A DNA stretch of 64,000 nt from Magnaporthiopsis rhizophila (GCA_003049465.1 PYSS01000114.1:41664-105663), one strand, 5' to 3'; positions 32,914-46,125 are shown, numbered from the stretch's first letter. A program made the numbers and translations. The notes: generated by a model from the sequence alone, not told the origin.

Positions 32914-33678
32914 TTAAGCGTGCTCGACCACCTCCCAAACGTTGACACCCTCACGCAGCTCCTTTCCAACCTCGAGCAGCTCAGACAGACGCCCGATGAT
33001 CTGCTCACAAGGCACGGGAACAGTGCCTATCCTCGCCGCCGCTCTCCACTCTCCTCCTTCTTCCTCCTCCCTCCACTGCCATCTCTCGGCCCCGAGCTCC
33101 TCGCCGACGCGTATCAGACCCTGGCAGTAACTCCCTAGCAGCACCACCATCCCACGCGTCCCGCGGCCGGGGTCGTCCAGGCGCAGAACGACGCATCGAG
33201 GCCCGCCCGTCTCGCCACCATTACCCCCACCAGACAACAACGGGATAGCCGTGGGCTCCTCGTCAGCCCACAGCTCCTCGTAGTCAGCCTCCCGTCCCGT
33301 GGCCGGGTTGACCATGCGGCCCTTCTCGAGCGTCTCGGTCCCTCCCGGCTGCGGAAACATGTCGCCCTCGTCCGTGGCAGTCGCGGGGTCGGCATCCGCC
33401 GCGACGCTCGAGTCGATCCAGTGAGTCCAGCGCGAGCGCGTCACGTTGTCGCCGGCCTCGTTCGTGCGCGTCCATGATTCTGACGTGCCTGCGATGGCCC
33501 AGTCGAGGCGTGTGGCGGGGAGGAGGACTGTCGCCGTCGCCGCCTCGGCTGGTGTGGGATCTAGGATGCGCAGGTCGACGAAACGGCGCGCCGGGGAGGT
33601 GAGCACGATGGTTGATGTTGGCTCTTGGGGCGGGGCTGGGGGCCAGCGGATGTATCTTCTGATGGAAATGCTCCCCAT
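32914..33678 (-). CDS. HRI1: HRI1-family protein
   Basis: Single exon, 254 aa. It starts MGSISIRRYIRWPPAPPQEP. Recognisable family pieces are STIVLTSPARRFVDLRI, LDWAIAGTSESW, SRWTHWIDSS, a segment with GTETLEKGRMVNPATG, and YEELWADEEP, followed by CVVLRLDDPGRGTRGMVVLL and GSYCQGLIRVGEELGAERWQ. Hri1 of yeast is a small two-barrel protein of unclear function reported to interact with Hrr25 and Sec72. The fungal proteins are similar in size to this one. Local Gly/Glu-rich insertions are the only peculiarity. Function here is unknown. The start codon is followed by a continuous frame with no introns. Confidence 0.83.
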   Translation of the reverse strand: MGSISIRRYIRWPPAPPQEPTSTIVLTSPARRFVDLRILDPTPAEAATATVLLPATRLDWAIAGTSESWTRTNEAGDNVTRSRWTHWIDSSVAADADPATATDEGDMFPQPGGTETLEKGRMVNPATGREADYEELWADEEPTAIPLLSGGGNGGETGGPRCVVLRLDDPGRGTRGMVVLLGSYCQGLIRVGEELGAERWQWREEEEGGEWRAAARIGTVPVPCEQIIGRLSELLEVGKELREGVNVWEVVEHA

Positions 33679-34329
33679 TTTTTTTTCTGTCTCCTTTGGA
33701 TCTGCTTATCTCTTGTGTCTTCTGTGCCGTTGTATTTGATCGAGTTGAGTGTTGACCGGCTGGGTAGATCCAGTCGACGACGGGCAGAAAGAGTTTGATA
33801 CGTAGCTGGCTATGACCAGGTGCTCTAGCTGCCTCTGTTTATGCAACAACTCACATCGATATTTTCCAGCGGTGCTAGTCGATGTTTGTCAACCCCGCTC
33901 TGCAACCTACTTTTCTTCGCCCACCGACCTCGCAGGCCTCACGTATGCAACACCTCCGAACCAGAGCTGACGGCTTCGATTCGACTCAACCGCCTTCTCC
34001 GACTCAACACACTGGTTACAATCACGTGCGTCTCGAGTCTTTACAAACTCAGACTTCATACCAACCGACAGCCCACACAAGACAAGGCATAACTCCATAC
34101 ACAATAACAATTATACCCGTACCCAGCATTCATAACACCTAGACGGGGCCAACCCAGGTCCAGAAGCCACCGGACCGAAATGCAGACCCATCCTCTCTAC
34201 CTGTGGGGGCTATGAAGCACGTTTTTGTCTTCACCGACTGGACTGCCCTGCCAAGCCCAATGAATGCAATGAACCAGCTAAGAAACGACGGACTGAGAAA
34301 AAAAAGAACACTTGTTGAAGGAAAAACCT
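33679..34329. other. Intergenic region HRI1 / eIF3c
   Basis: 651 bp containing the HRI1 promoter and the eIF3c 3' UTR (both genes on the minus strand). No other feature is supported. Confidence 0.5.
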
Positions 34330-37075
34330 CTACCCGCGCACGCCCAATGCACCGCCGGTGAACTGCGTTCCGCCAGCCTGCCGTTGCGCGTTGCCGATCC
34401 GTGGGCCTCCCCTGCCGCCGCCCCTGCCTCCCCGCTGACCACCACGGCCGCCCCTGCCGCCCTGCCTCTCGAACGCGTTGCTCGTGCCCTGTGTTCGCTG
34501 CTCCAGTGTGCGCTCGTTGGACTCGATGAGCGAGCTTGCCTTGTCCGATAGCGTGAGCGCCAGGCTCTGCAGCCGGCTGAGCTCGACGCCCTTGCGGAAG
34601 ATGACCGTCTGCTTGACCTGATCGAGCGCCGCCGCAAGCTCCTCGTGGCTGATCATTTTGCTGATCACGGCCGAGACCTTGACCGGGTCCAGCTCAAACA
34701 TGGTGCTGAGCGTCTCCACGCTGAGCGTGTCGTAGAAGGGCGCGTATGTGAACAGGTACGTCCGCAGGCCCTCCTCCTGGATCTGCTTGGCCAGCATGGC
34801 CTTGATGGCCTCGGCGCTTGGCATCAGCTCCCAGATCTTGATGCTGTGGATAAACGTCGTCGCCTTCTTCCACTCGCCAGCAGCCAGTGCCTTGGATGCC
34901 TGCATCACATGGTCCCTCGTGTTCTCCGGGGGGCCCGTGAAGATCTGGCGCTCGTGGTACTCGAGCATGCGGCGGTACGTCTTGCTGATGATGCGCTTCT
35001 TGATGTCCGGGGACGAGCCGGTCTGGGCGAGGAGCGGAATCTCGAGCAGCATGCTGCAAGTCAGGTACACGCACTCCAGCAGCTCCAGGTTGATATGCAT
35101 GTGGAACGGCAGTTGCCGTTGCCTCTCCAGCCTCTCCTGCTCGGGAGAAACCTGGTTGAACCTCTGGATCATGACACCCTGCGCGAGCAGCTCCTTCTGC
35201 CGACCGCTGCCGCAGATCTCCTGCAGCGTGTTTTGTGCGTCGTACACGAGACCCTTACGGAACGCGCAGAGGCCGACCTGGACAAGCGTTCTGTTGTACA
35301 GAATCTGGGTCAGGACGTCGAAGTTGTTGATCGACTCCTGCAAGTGCGACATGAGCATCATGTCCCTCGACTTGTAGTAGTCGTCGTGCAGTGCCAGGAA
35401 GTAGATTTGGCACAGCATCGCTCGTGCCCTGTGGATGCCCTCGCTGTTGACGAACAGGTAGTTGCAGAGGACGTTGACTAGCAGCGGCGCGTCGACCGTC
35501 TCCGGACGGGGCGTTATGCTCGATTCGACACTGGCGGCCGCCTCCTTCCAACAGTTCTCCTCCAGGATCTTGACGACTTGCGAGGGCTTCACGGTTTTCG
35601 GGTTAGCAAGCGTCCGATAGGGTTTCACGTGCTGATTCGCTGCCAGCTTACCTTGAAGTAGACGTGGTCCAGGCGGCGCATGACGACACGGTTCACGCCC
35701 TCCTGAGGAACGTCGAGAGCGGGGTCCTTACGAAGACCCTCGTAGTACAGCTGGCCGCGGAAGATGATGTTGTAAAGAGCACCCTCGTCGGTGAGGCGCT
35801 CAATGTACTCTGAGGTGTGGGGGTCGATGGCCTGGAGGGAGCGGGTAAGCTCGTCGTCGAGACGCTCCACGTACGAGACGATGCTTCCGGGGATCTTGAT
35901 GTACTTCTCCCCCTTCCCAAGCACAGGAGGCTTGTCGTCGTCATCCCACTCCTCAGCGTTCTCGAGAACGATGTAGTCCTTGTTCTCATCCAGCACCGTC
36001 AGGAGCAGCGATAGCTCCTTCTCCGCTGCCTTCCAGTGCTCGACGGGAAGGGCCGAGCCGGTGCTGGTGCCGATGTCGAAGCGCGACGAGATAAGCGCGA
36101 GCAGGACACGGATCCTCTGATAGGGAGTGACGGCAATCTCCCCCAGCTTCTCCATGATCTTGATCTGCTCGAAGCGGTCCGTGTTCTTCTTGCCACGCGA
36201 CTCGAGAATAGATCGTAGGTGCTTGAAGATGCTCTCTGGGGTGAACTGTAGAGTCCGGCCACCCTTGCCGACGGTCGCGAAGCCCTCGTCGTCCTCCCCA
36301 GCAGCGGCAGCCTCGGCGTCCATGTCGGACAGCCTGACCTTCTTGACGGGCTTCGGCGCGGGCTCCTCCTCCTCCTCGTCCGTGTCCATCATGAACCCGA
36401 ACTCGTCGGCCTTGTACGCCTCAATCTGCGTCTGGTATTCCTTGTTGGTCTTCTTGATGCGCTGTTTGACAGCGTTCAGGCCACGAGCATTGGTAGCGTT
36501 CATCTTCTTGGGTGTGACCTTCTGTTTCGCCAGAGTCTCGTTCATGAAGTCCTCCAGATCTGCCAGGCACTTGATGTAGATCTTGGGCGTAGGGGTACCG
36601 GTGCGCAGCTTCTCGACCTGCCGGTTGAGCTTGTCGAACTCTGGGGGGAAACAATGGGGTTAGCCTGGGCACTCGCGACGGTCTTGGCAAACAATACAAC
36701 AACGACTCGGATGCGGGGTGACAAACCCGTGGAGATGGAGCCCCAGTCGTTGATCTTCTGGTTGTTGGTAATGGTGGTGATGATCGCTTCCAACTCCTCG
36801 AACCGCTTGTCCTTTGCGCTCTTGACCTTTGTGGTGGCCTCGGCATCGCTGTCGTCCTCTGACGAGGACTCATTGTCGGCCAAGAATTTGTTCGCGCCGC
36901 TCTTCTTCACGCCGCCCTCCTCCTCAGACGACGACGACTCATCGTCGCCGGAGCCTTCATTGTCGGACTCATCGCCCTCCTCCTGCTGCGATACCTCATC
37001 ATCGGAGTAGAGCTCCTCCTCGTCGGAGCTGCTCTCGCTCGAGCTATCGTTTCCACCTCGAAAGAACCGCGACAT
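34330..37075 (-). CDS. NIP1: Eukaryotic translation initiation factor 3 subunit C
   Basis: Three exons on the minus strand: 37075-36727, 36640-35652 and 35586-34330, giving 864 aa, usual for fungal eIF3c. The protein begins MSRFFRGGNDSSSESSSDEE, followed by an acidic Ser/Asp/Glu region that in yeast binds eIF1 and eIF5. Next come DWGSISTEFDKLNRQ (across intron 1, donor G|GTTTGT), TPKIYIKCLADLEDFMNE, and RRLDHVYFKPSQVVKILEENCW (across intron 2). The PCI domain lies near the C-terminus (LRTYLFTYAPFYDTLSVETL, then MFELDPVKVSAVISKMISHEEL), and the tail is an RGG-rich stretch. Intron 2 (65 nt) has a normal GTAAGC donor and GCTAAC branch but ends in GAAG, not YAG. eIF3c is a core scaffold of the 43S preinitiation complex. 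It shares a 596-bp divergent promoter with PRP8. Confidence 0.95.
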
Positions 37076-37671
37076 GGCGGGCGACGCGCACGACTGGCGG
37101 AACTGAGAGTATCGGTTTGGCTAGACGTTCGACCGGCGACGGTGCTGCTGGCGCTGAGCGAGGGCAAGCAAGCACTCCCTCACTTTTTTTGTGAATAAAT
37201 GGCGGGGTCGATGGGGTCTATTTTTCCTTAGCGGAAATCGAATTGTGTGTTGTGGCTTTGCGCCGGCCCGTGCGCCGAGTGGGAAAGCATTTGCCTTTTG
37301 CAGTATTAGCTAAGAGGCGCTAGTCCCAAAGTGGCTTAGTCGGAGCCTGGCGCGTCTGCAGCTCAACTGCACGCCCGCCTGAGAAATCTCAAGAGCTCGA
37401 TCGTCCAAAAGTTGCGACCGCGCAAAACCCTTCGAGCCGTCAACCACGACGAGGGAACCACCACTTTCTATCAACCGCCATCGCTGTGAACCTGTGCGGT
37501 GCATCCAAATCGGCCATTCAGGCCTCACGCGAGACTCTATTCTTTGTTTACAGAAGCACTCGCCCGGAGACGTTCCGAGCTTGACGTGTCGCCGCGAGCC
37601 TTTTGAGCACCAAGCCTGCTTCGGCAGCACGGTTGGTGAAGTCGGGCTCACGCTCACCGGCACCAGCCAGC
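37076..37671. promoter_or_regulatory. Divergent promoter eIF3c / PRP8
   Basis: 596 bp separate the two start codons of essential genes, so both promoters and 5' UTRs lie here. I do not recognise a specific operator. The sequence is of mixed composition without long homopolymers. Confidence 0.5.
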
Positions 37672-40600
37672 ATGGCGTTCCCACCGCCGCCTCCCGGATG
37701 GGGCCCTCCACCGCCTCCTCCTTCCGGCCCTCCACCTCCACCATCATCGGCGCTCCCTCCTCCGCCTCCTCCATCCACATCGTCGCTCCCCCCACCCCCG
37801 TCGATTCCTGCGCCGCCTCCTCCCGGCTACCGATCATCCAACGACACGCAGGCCGCCAAGTTGGAACAAAAAAAGAAAGAATGGCTTCGCCTGCAGAGGA
37901 ATCGGTTTGGCGAGAAGCGCAAGGGCGGCTTCGTCGAGACGCAGAAGGCAGACATGCCGCCAGAGCATCTGCGTAAGATCGTCAAGGATATCGGTGACGT
38001 TTCGCAGAAGAAGTACACCAACGACAAGCGCAGCTACCTGGGCGCCTTGAAGTTCATGCCCCACGCCGTCATGAAGCTTCTGGAGAACATGCCCATGCCC
38101 TGGGAGTCGGCAAGAGAGGTCAAGGTGCTGTACCATGTTAATGGTTGTCTCACTCTCGTGAACGAAGTCCCTCGCGTTATCGAGCCCGTCTTCCACGCAC
38201 AGTGGGCGACCATGTGGATCGTTATGCGGAAAGAGAAGCGGGATCGCAGGCTGTTCAAGCGCATGCGGTTCCCGCCATTCGACGACGAGGAGCCTCCGCT
38301 GTCCTGGTCGGAAAACATCGAGGACGTGGAGCCCTTGGAGCCAATCCAGCTGGAGCTGGACGAGGATGAGGACGAGCCCGTGTATGAATGGTTTTACGAG
38401 CATCGGCCTCTTCTGGACACCCCGCACGTCAACGGGCCGAGCTACAAGGAATGGAACATGAGCCTTCCTCAGATGGCGACGCTCTTCCGGTTAAGCCTGC
38501 CGCTCTTCACCGACGTCACGGACCCCAACTACTTCCACCTCTTTGAGCGCAAGGCCTTCTTCACTGCCAAGGCGCTCAACGTCGCACTCCCTGGTGGGCC
38601 GCGCTTCGAGCCTCTGTACAAGGACATCGACCCCAACGACGAAGAATTCGGCGAGTTCAACGCCATCGACCGCATCATCTTCCGAAATCCCACGCGCACC
38701 GAGGTCCGCGTTGCGTTCCCTTTTCTGTATAACCAGCTGCCTAGGAGCGTGCAAATATCATGGCACTCGCACCCCCAGATCGTCTACCGGCGGACCCAGG
38801 ACCCGAGCTTGCCCGCGTTCCACTTCGACAAAAACCTCAACCCAATCTCGTCGCGCGCCGTGGCGCCCAAGAACCTGACGGTGAGCCATGAGGATGACAT
38901 CTTTGGACCAGGCAACGATGAGGAGCCCGAGCTGGGCGCGTTCGAGCTTCCTCCTTCCTGCGAGCCTTTCCTCAACGATAAGGACCTCTTCACCGAAACC
39001 ACGGCCGATGCCATCCAACTGTGGTGGGCCCCCTACCCGTTCGACCGCCGATCCGGGAGGATGGTCAGGGCTCAGGATGTACCTCTGATCAAGCAGTGGT
39101 ACCTCGAACACTGCCCTCCCAAGCAGCCCGTCAAGGTCCGCGTGTCGTACCAGAAGCTGCTAAAAACCTATGTGCTCAACGAGCTGCACAAGAAGAAGCC
39201 CAAGACGACTCAGAAGCAGAGCCTGCTGCGGACTCTGAAGCAGACCAAATTCTTCCAGCAGACTACCATCGACTGGGTTGAGGCTGGTCTGCAGGTTTGC
39301 CGACAGGGCTTCAACATGCTGAATCTCTTGATCCACCGCAAGAACCTGACCTACCTCCACCTGGACTACAACTTCAACCTGAAGCCTGTCAAGACCCTGA
39401 CCACAAAGGAGCGGAAAAAGTCTCGTTTTGGAAATGCCTTCCATCTCATGCGAGAGATTTTGAGGCTTACCAAGCTCATTGTCGACGCCCAAGTGCAGTA
39501 CCGACTGGGAAACATTGATGCCTTCCAGCTCGCAGACGGTATCCTCTATGCATTCAATCACGTGGGCCAACTTACGGGCATGTACCGGTACAAGTACAAG
39601 CTCATGCACCAGATTCGCTCCTGCAAGGATCTCAAGCATCTGATTTACTACCGATTCAATGCTGGTCCTGTCGGCAAGGGCCCTGGCTGTGGTTTCTGGG
39701 CGCCTGCCTGGCGAGTCTGGCTGTTCTTCATGCGCGGTATTATCCCTCTTCTGGAGCGATGGCTTGGAAACCTGCTCTCACGTCAGTTCGAGGGCCGACA
39801 TAGCAAGGGTGTAGCAAAGACCGTCACCAAGCAGCGCGTCGAATCTCACTTCGACCTCGAGCTGCGCGCATCTGTCATGGCAGACCTGATGGACATGATG
39901 CCCGAGGGCATCAGGCAGAACAAGGTCAACACGGTTCTCCAGCATCTGTCTGAAGCCTGGAGGTGCTGGAAGAGCAACATCCCATGGAAGGTGCCCGGCC
40001 TGCCTGCCGCCATTGAGAACATCATCCTGCGGTACGTCAAGGCCAAGGCCGACTGGTGGATCTCGGTCGCGCACTACAACCGTGAGCGTATCCGGCGCGG
40101 TGCTACTGTGGACAAGACGGTTGCCAAGAAGAACGTGGGCCGTCTCACCCGCCTCTGGCTCAAGGCCGAGCAGGAGAGACAGCACAACCACATGAAGGAC
40201 GGCCCATATGTGTCCTCGGAGGAGGCCGTCGCCATCTACACCACGACCGTGCACTGGCTTGAATCACGCAAATTCTCGCCCATCCCTTTCCCCAGCGTCT
40301 CGTACAAGCACGACACCAAGATCCTCATCCTCGCCCTCGAGCGCCTGCGAGAGTCGTACTCCACCAAGGGCCGGCTGAACCAGAGCCAGCGCGAGGAGCT
40401 GGCTCTCATTGAGCAGGCTTACGACAGCCCGGGCACCACACTAGAACGTATCAAGCGCTTCCTCCTCACGCAGCGGGCGTTCAAGGAAGTCGGCATTGAT
40501 ATGAACGATAATTATAGCACCATCAACCCGGTCTATGACATTGAGCCCATCGAGAAAATTTCCGACGCCTACCTCGATCAGTACTTGTGGTACCAGGCCG

Positions 40601-43600
40601 ACCAGCGCCACCTGTTCCCGGCCTGGATCAAGCCTGCGGACTCCGAGGTGCCGCCTTTGTTGGTGTACAAGTGGGCCCAGGGCATCAACAACCTCGACCA
40701 GGTCTGGGAAACTAAGGACGGCGAGTGCAATGTCATGATCGAGACTCAGCTGTCAAAGGTCTACGAGAAGATTGAGCTCACGCTCCTGAACTCCTTGCTG
40801 CGCCTGATCATGGACCACAACCTGGCTGATTACATCACTGCGAAGAACAATGTCACCCTCACGTACAAAGACATGAACCACGTGAACAGCTACGGCATGA
40901 TCCGCGGTTTGCAGTTTTCTGCATTCGTGTTTCAGTACTATGGTCTGATTCTGGATCTGCTGCTGCTGGGTCCGCAGAGGGCCAGCGAGATTGCGGGCCC
41001 GGCTCAGGCACCGAACGACTTCCTGCAGTTCCGCGATAGGGAGACGGAGTCGAAGCATCCCATCCGGCTCTACACTCGGTACATTGATCGCATCTGGGTC
41101 TTCCTGAGGTTCACCGCCGAGGAGTCCAGGGACCTGATCCAACGGTTCCTCACGGAGCAGCCCGACCCCAATTTCGAGAACGTGATTGGGTACAAGAGCA
41201 AGAAGTGCTGGCCCAGAGACTCTCGAATGAGACTCATGCGTCACGATGTCAACCTTGGCCGGGCCGTCTTCTGGGATCTGAAGAACCGACTTCCTCGGTC
41301 CGTCACAACCATCGAGTGGGAGGACACGTTTGCGAGTGTCTATAGCAGAGACAATCCCAACCTCCTCTATTCGATGTGCGGCTTCGAGGTCAGGATCCTG
41401 CCCAAGATCCGGAACCAGAACGACGAGTTCCCCGTCAAGGAGAGTGTCTGGTCGCTAGTTGACAACACGACCAAGGAGAGAACCGCACACGCTTTCCTCC
41501 AGGTCACTGAGGAGGATATCCAGAAGTTCAACAACCGCATCCGGCAGATCCTCATGTCTTCGGGATCAACGACCTTCACCAAGATTGCCAACAAGTGGAA
41601 CACTGCCCTAATTGCACTATTCACGTACTACCGGGAAGCAGCTGTGTCGACGGTCAACCTCCTGGATACGATTGTCAAGTGCGAGACCAAGATCCAGACA
41701 CGCGTCAAGATCGGACTGAACTCCAAGATGCCTTCGCGTTTCCCTCCAGCCGTCTTCTACACCCCAAAGGAGCTTGGTGGTCTGGGCATGATCTCGGGAT
41801 CACACATTCTCATTCCCACCAGTGACAAGAGAATTAGCAAGCAGACGGACATGGGCGGCATCTCGCACTTCCGCGCCGGCATGAGCCACGACGAGGAGAC
41901 CTTGATTCCCAATATTTTCCGGTACATCACCAGCTGGGAGGCCGAGTTCATCGACTCGCAGCGTGTGTGGACCGAGTACTCCCAGAAGCGTCTCGAGGCA
42001 AACCAACAGAACCGGCGTCTCACGCTCGAGGATCTCGAGGACAGCTGGGACAAAGGTCTGCCTCGCATCAACACGCTCTTCCAAAAGGACAGAAGCACAC
42101 TGAGCTTCGACAAGGGTTTCCGCGCCCGCTCCGAGTTCAAGATCTACCAGCTCATGAGGAACAATCCGTTCTGGTGGACAAGCCAGAGACACGATGGCAA
42201 GCTCTGGAACTTGAATGCGTACCGAACTGACGTCATCCAGGCGCTCGGAGGTGTTGAGACCATCCTTGAGCACACACTGTTCAAGGCCACCGGTTTCGCA
42301 TCCTGGGAAGGTGAGTACTATTTTGCCCCTTGTTTTACCGCCTTTATTTTGCGAACCTGCTATAATGGAAAGGAAATGAGCTAACTTTGCCCCTTTTTTA
42401 CAGGTCTCTTTTGGGAGCGAGCTTCTGGATTCGAGGAGTCGATGAAGTTCAAGAAGCTGACGAACGCCCAGCGGTCTGGTCTCAACCAGATCCCCAATCG
42501 TCGCTTCACACTCTGGTGTATGTTTCCTCCTTTGCCCTTTTTTTTCCCCCGTAGCCTTTCTGTCATCCTCGTGCTAATAATAATTCTGCTACAGGGTCAC
42601 CTACCATCAACCGAGCCAACGTCTACGTTGGTTTCCAAGTCCAGCTGGATCTTACTGGTATCTTCCTGCACGGAAAGATTCCCACCCTCAAGATCTCACT
42701 CATCCAGATCTTCCGAGCCCATCTGTGGCAGAAGATTCATGAGAGCGTCGTGGTATGTATCCGCTACTCGTGACCCGCCCATCATGTGCACGGCACCCGT
42801 CTACACCTACTGACCTGTCCACCTCCTAGATGGATCTCTGCCAAGTATTCGACCAAGAGCTCGAGTCTCTGGGCATCGAGAGCGTGCAAAAAGAGACGAT
42901 CCACCCCCGAAAGTCGTACAAGATGAACAGCTCTTGCGCCGACATCCAGCTTTTCGCGACTCACAAGTGGAACGTGACGCGTCCCTCGATGATGTTTGAC
43001 ACCAAGGACACGCTTGAGCCGACAACGACAAGCAAGTTCTGGATCGATGTCCAGCTTCGGTACGGCGACTACGACTCTCATGACATTGAACGCTACGTCA
43101 GAGCCAAGTACCTCGACTACACAACCGACAGCATGAGCTTGTACCCGTCAGCCACGGGCCTGATGATCGGCATCGACCTCGCCTACAACCTGTACAGCGC
43201 CTATGGCCAGTACTTCCCTGGTCTGAAGGTGCTGGTCCAGCAGGCGATGGCCAAGATCATGAAGGCGAACCCGGCTCTGTACGTGCTTCGCGAGCGCATC
43301 AGGAAGGGTCTGCAGCTGTACGCCTCGGAGAGCAACCAGGAGTTCCTCAACTCTCAGAACTACTCAGAGCTCTTCAGCAACCAGACTCAACTGTTCATCG
43401 ACGATACCAACGTGTATCGTGTCACGATCCACAAGACATTCGAGGGTAACTTGACAACCAAGCCAATCAACGGCGCCATTTTCATCTTCAACCCCCGTAC
43501 CGGCCAGCTGTTCCTCAAGATCATCCACACGAGCGTCTGGGCCGGACAGAAGCGTCTGGGGCAGCTGGCCAAGTGGAAGACGGCCGAAGAAGTTGCAGCG

Positions 43601-45076
43601 CTCATTAGGTCGTTACCCGTGGAAGAGCAGCCCAAACAACTCATTGTCACGAGAAAGGGTCTACTGGATCCGCTCGAGGTCAACCTGCTCGACTTCCCCA
43701 ACATCTCGATCCGCGCCTCGGAGCTGCAGCTACCGTTCCAGGCGGCCATGAAAGTAGAGAAGCTCGGAGATATGATTCTGCGGGCGACAGAGCCGCAGAT
43801 GGTACTCTTCAACCTGTACGACGAATGGCTGAAGAGCATATCATCGTACACGGCCTTCTCTCGCCTGGTGCTGATTCTGCGCTCGCTACATGTGAACCAG
43901 GATAAAACCAAGCTTATTCTAAGGCCAGACAAGACGGTCATCACGCAGGACCACCATATCTGGCCGTCGTTCACTGACGAGGAGTGGATCAAGGTTGAGA
44001 CCCAACTCCGCGACCTGATCCTGAACGACTATGGGAAAAAGAACAACGTCAACGTGTCGAGTCTGACCAGCTCCGAAGTGCGAGACATCATCCTGGGTAT
44101 GGAGATTTCGGCGCCTTCGATGCAGCGGCAGCAAGCGGCCGAGCTGGAGAAGCAGCAGCAGGAGCAGCAGCAACTCACAGCCGTCACGACCAAGACGCAG
44201 AATGTGCATGGTGAAGAGATCATCGTCGTGACAACGTCCCAGTTCGAACAGCAGACGTTTGCGTCGAGGACTGAGTGGCGCACCCGCGCCATTGCGACTT
44301 CCAACTTGCGCACGAGGTCGAACAACATCTACGTCTCATCGACGGACGGCAGTCTGGAGAACACGACGTACGTGATGCCCAACAACATTCTCAAGAAGTT
44401 CATCACGATCGCGGACCTGCGGGTGCAGGTTGCCGGGTACCTGTACGGATCGTCGCCGCCGGACAACGACCAGGTCAAGGAGATCAAGTGCATCGTGCTC
44501 GTGCCGCAGATTGGCGGCCTCCGCAACGTGCAGCTCGCTCAGCAGCTCCCGCAGCACGAGAGCCTTCGGAGCCTGGAGTCTCTGGGGGTGATTCACACCA
44601 TGTCTGGCAACGAGCTTCCGTACATGTCGGCCGTCGATGTGACCGAGCACGCCAAGCTTCGCGACTCGCACGCGTCGTGGAGGGAGGCGGGTCGGGAGAC
44701 GTTGACTGTGACGGTCGCCTTCACGCCGGGCAGCGTCTCGCTGTCGGCATGGGCGCTGACTCCTCAGGGCTACAAGTGGGGAGTAGACAACAAAGACATC
44801 CAGAGCGACCAGCCGCAAGGATTCACAACCAGCATGGGAGAGAAGCGGAAGCTTCTCCTGAGTCCAAGGTACAAGGGTTTCTTCCTTGTCCCGGAGACTG
44901 GACTCTGGAATTACAGCTTCATTGGGCCGGCATTCGACGGCGTTGTGAAGAAGCCGGTGCACGTCAAGCTTGACACGCCGGCGCCGTTCTACAGCGACAC
45001 GCATCGGCCGCTGCATTTCCAGAACTTTGCTCAGCTGGAGGACATTTGGGTGGACAGGAACGACAACTTTGCGTAA
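37672..45076 (+). CDS. PRP8: Pre-mRNA splicing factor PRP8 (U5 snRNP core)
   Basis: Four exons, 37672-42310, 42404-42517, 42595-42752 and 42830-45076, giving 2385 aa. The first ATG of the open frame is 37672. Introns of 93, 77 and 77 nt all fall within 520 bp, each with GTRNGT and CTRAC-like signals. The N-terminus is a Pro tract (MAFPPPPPGWG), then PRO8NT (KNLTYLHLDYNFNLKPVKTL lies further in). Exon 1 also carries the central PROCN, RRM-like and U5/U6-contact regions. Exon 4 holds the RNase H-like domain (about 1825-2000, from LFIDDTNVYRVTIHKTFEGN) and the Jab1/MPN domain (from about 2149, TYVMPNNILKKFITIADLRV), ending HFQNFAQLEDIWVDRNDNFA. PRP8 forms the catalytic cavity of the spliceosome and regulates Brr2 through its C-terminal domain. 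No intein interrupts it, although PRP8 inteins are common in fungi. Confidence 0.97.
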
Positions 45077-45688
45077 AGAGGGTCTATTTTTTACGAGTAT
45101 TTTCGAAGCTATATCCGCTCAGCAGCACCCTTTTTTGTTTTCCGTCTCTCTATGCAAATCTCCCGGGTTGATTTTTTTTTCCCTCTACTCTTTTAATTAT
45201 CTTCCTTTTTTGGACTTAGTTTTTGAGCCTTGGGGACTTTTCAAAATTGGGTCATGCCGGCCGAGTAGAAATCCTAGATACAGACAACAGGGGGTTGAAA
45301 ATCGGCCAAGACGGAACCCGGCAGCAGTGACGGGAACGCGAGCCTTGACGTTCAGATGGTTTGATCTGCCTTCCCGAACTCTTGAGTTGCCAATCTAGTT
45401 TGACGGATGTTGACGATCTGTGGTGCCAAGAGAGAGGGGGATGTGTGCCATGAAGACGAGTGCAAGCATAAAGCCCGGAAACGGGGAATTTCGCGGGCCC
45501 GGCGGGATGAGCAGAAATGGGGCGTTCAGCAAATTGACATCCATGAACGGGCGCCCCTGGCTTTTCCCGGTAGGCTTGCGCATACCGAGGTACGGATGTC
45601 CCGAGGAAAGGGACAGGATATATAAGGTGGCGCGTAATGAAATCGAGAGATGGATGTATACAAGTCCGTCGATAATCCATCCACAGGA

Positions 45689-45698
45689 TACCTAGGTA
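45689..45698. repeat. TACCTAGGTA palindrome
   Basis: Perfect 10-bp palindrome in a longer symmetrical context, GGATACCTAGG followed by TAGGTATCC. Other perfect copies are at 12933, 46126 and 49220, all intergenic. Confidence 0.7.
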
Positions 45699-46125
45699 GG
45701 TATCCATCACCCACCCACCCATGGCAGGAGACGGCCCGACAAACGGGATTGCCATATTTGCACCACGAAACAACAACTGGGGGCAGCGGCTATGAAGGCG
45801 CCGAGGCGGGCAGGTACTTGATGGATTGGATTTCCACAGGCAACCAACATGCATATACCTGCTGCCCTTGCCGGCCGGAGCCGAATGTTTCACAATGGGC
45901 AATGTGATTTTTGGGGGTATGGAAACGGCAGTGGTTGGTGGGTTGCATGATCTTTTGCAGAGATTGGCAAATCTGCGCACAGCTTGCATGCATAGGTAAG
46001 GTAAGGTACCTGCAGGAGGGATGGGGATGTGATGTGCGTGCATGCCCATGCATGCATGACAGGGCCCGGCAGAGGCGTCGTCGGAAAGGGGAAGGAAGTT
46101 GGGGAAGGGTGGGTAGGCGGAGCTG

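Noticed and set aside
34645..35481. 278-codon plus-strand frame opposite eIF3c
   Set aside because: Shadow of a well-recognised gene in the other strand.
37672..45076. Intein within PRP8
   Set aside because: Frame and family motifs are continuous; no insertion or splicing-motif block.
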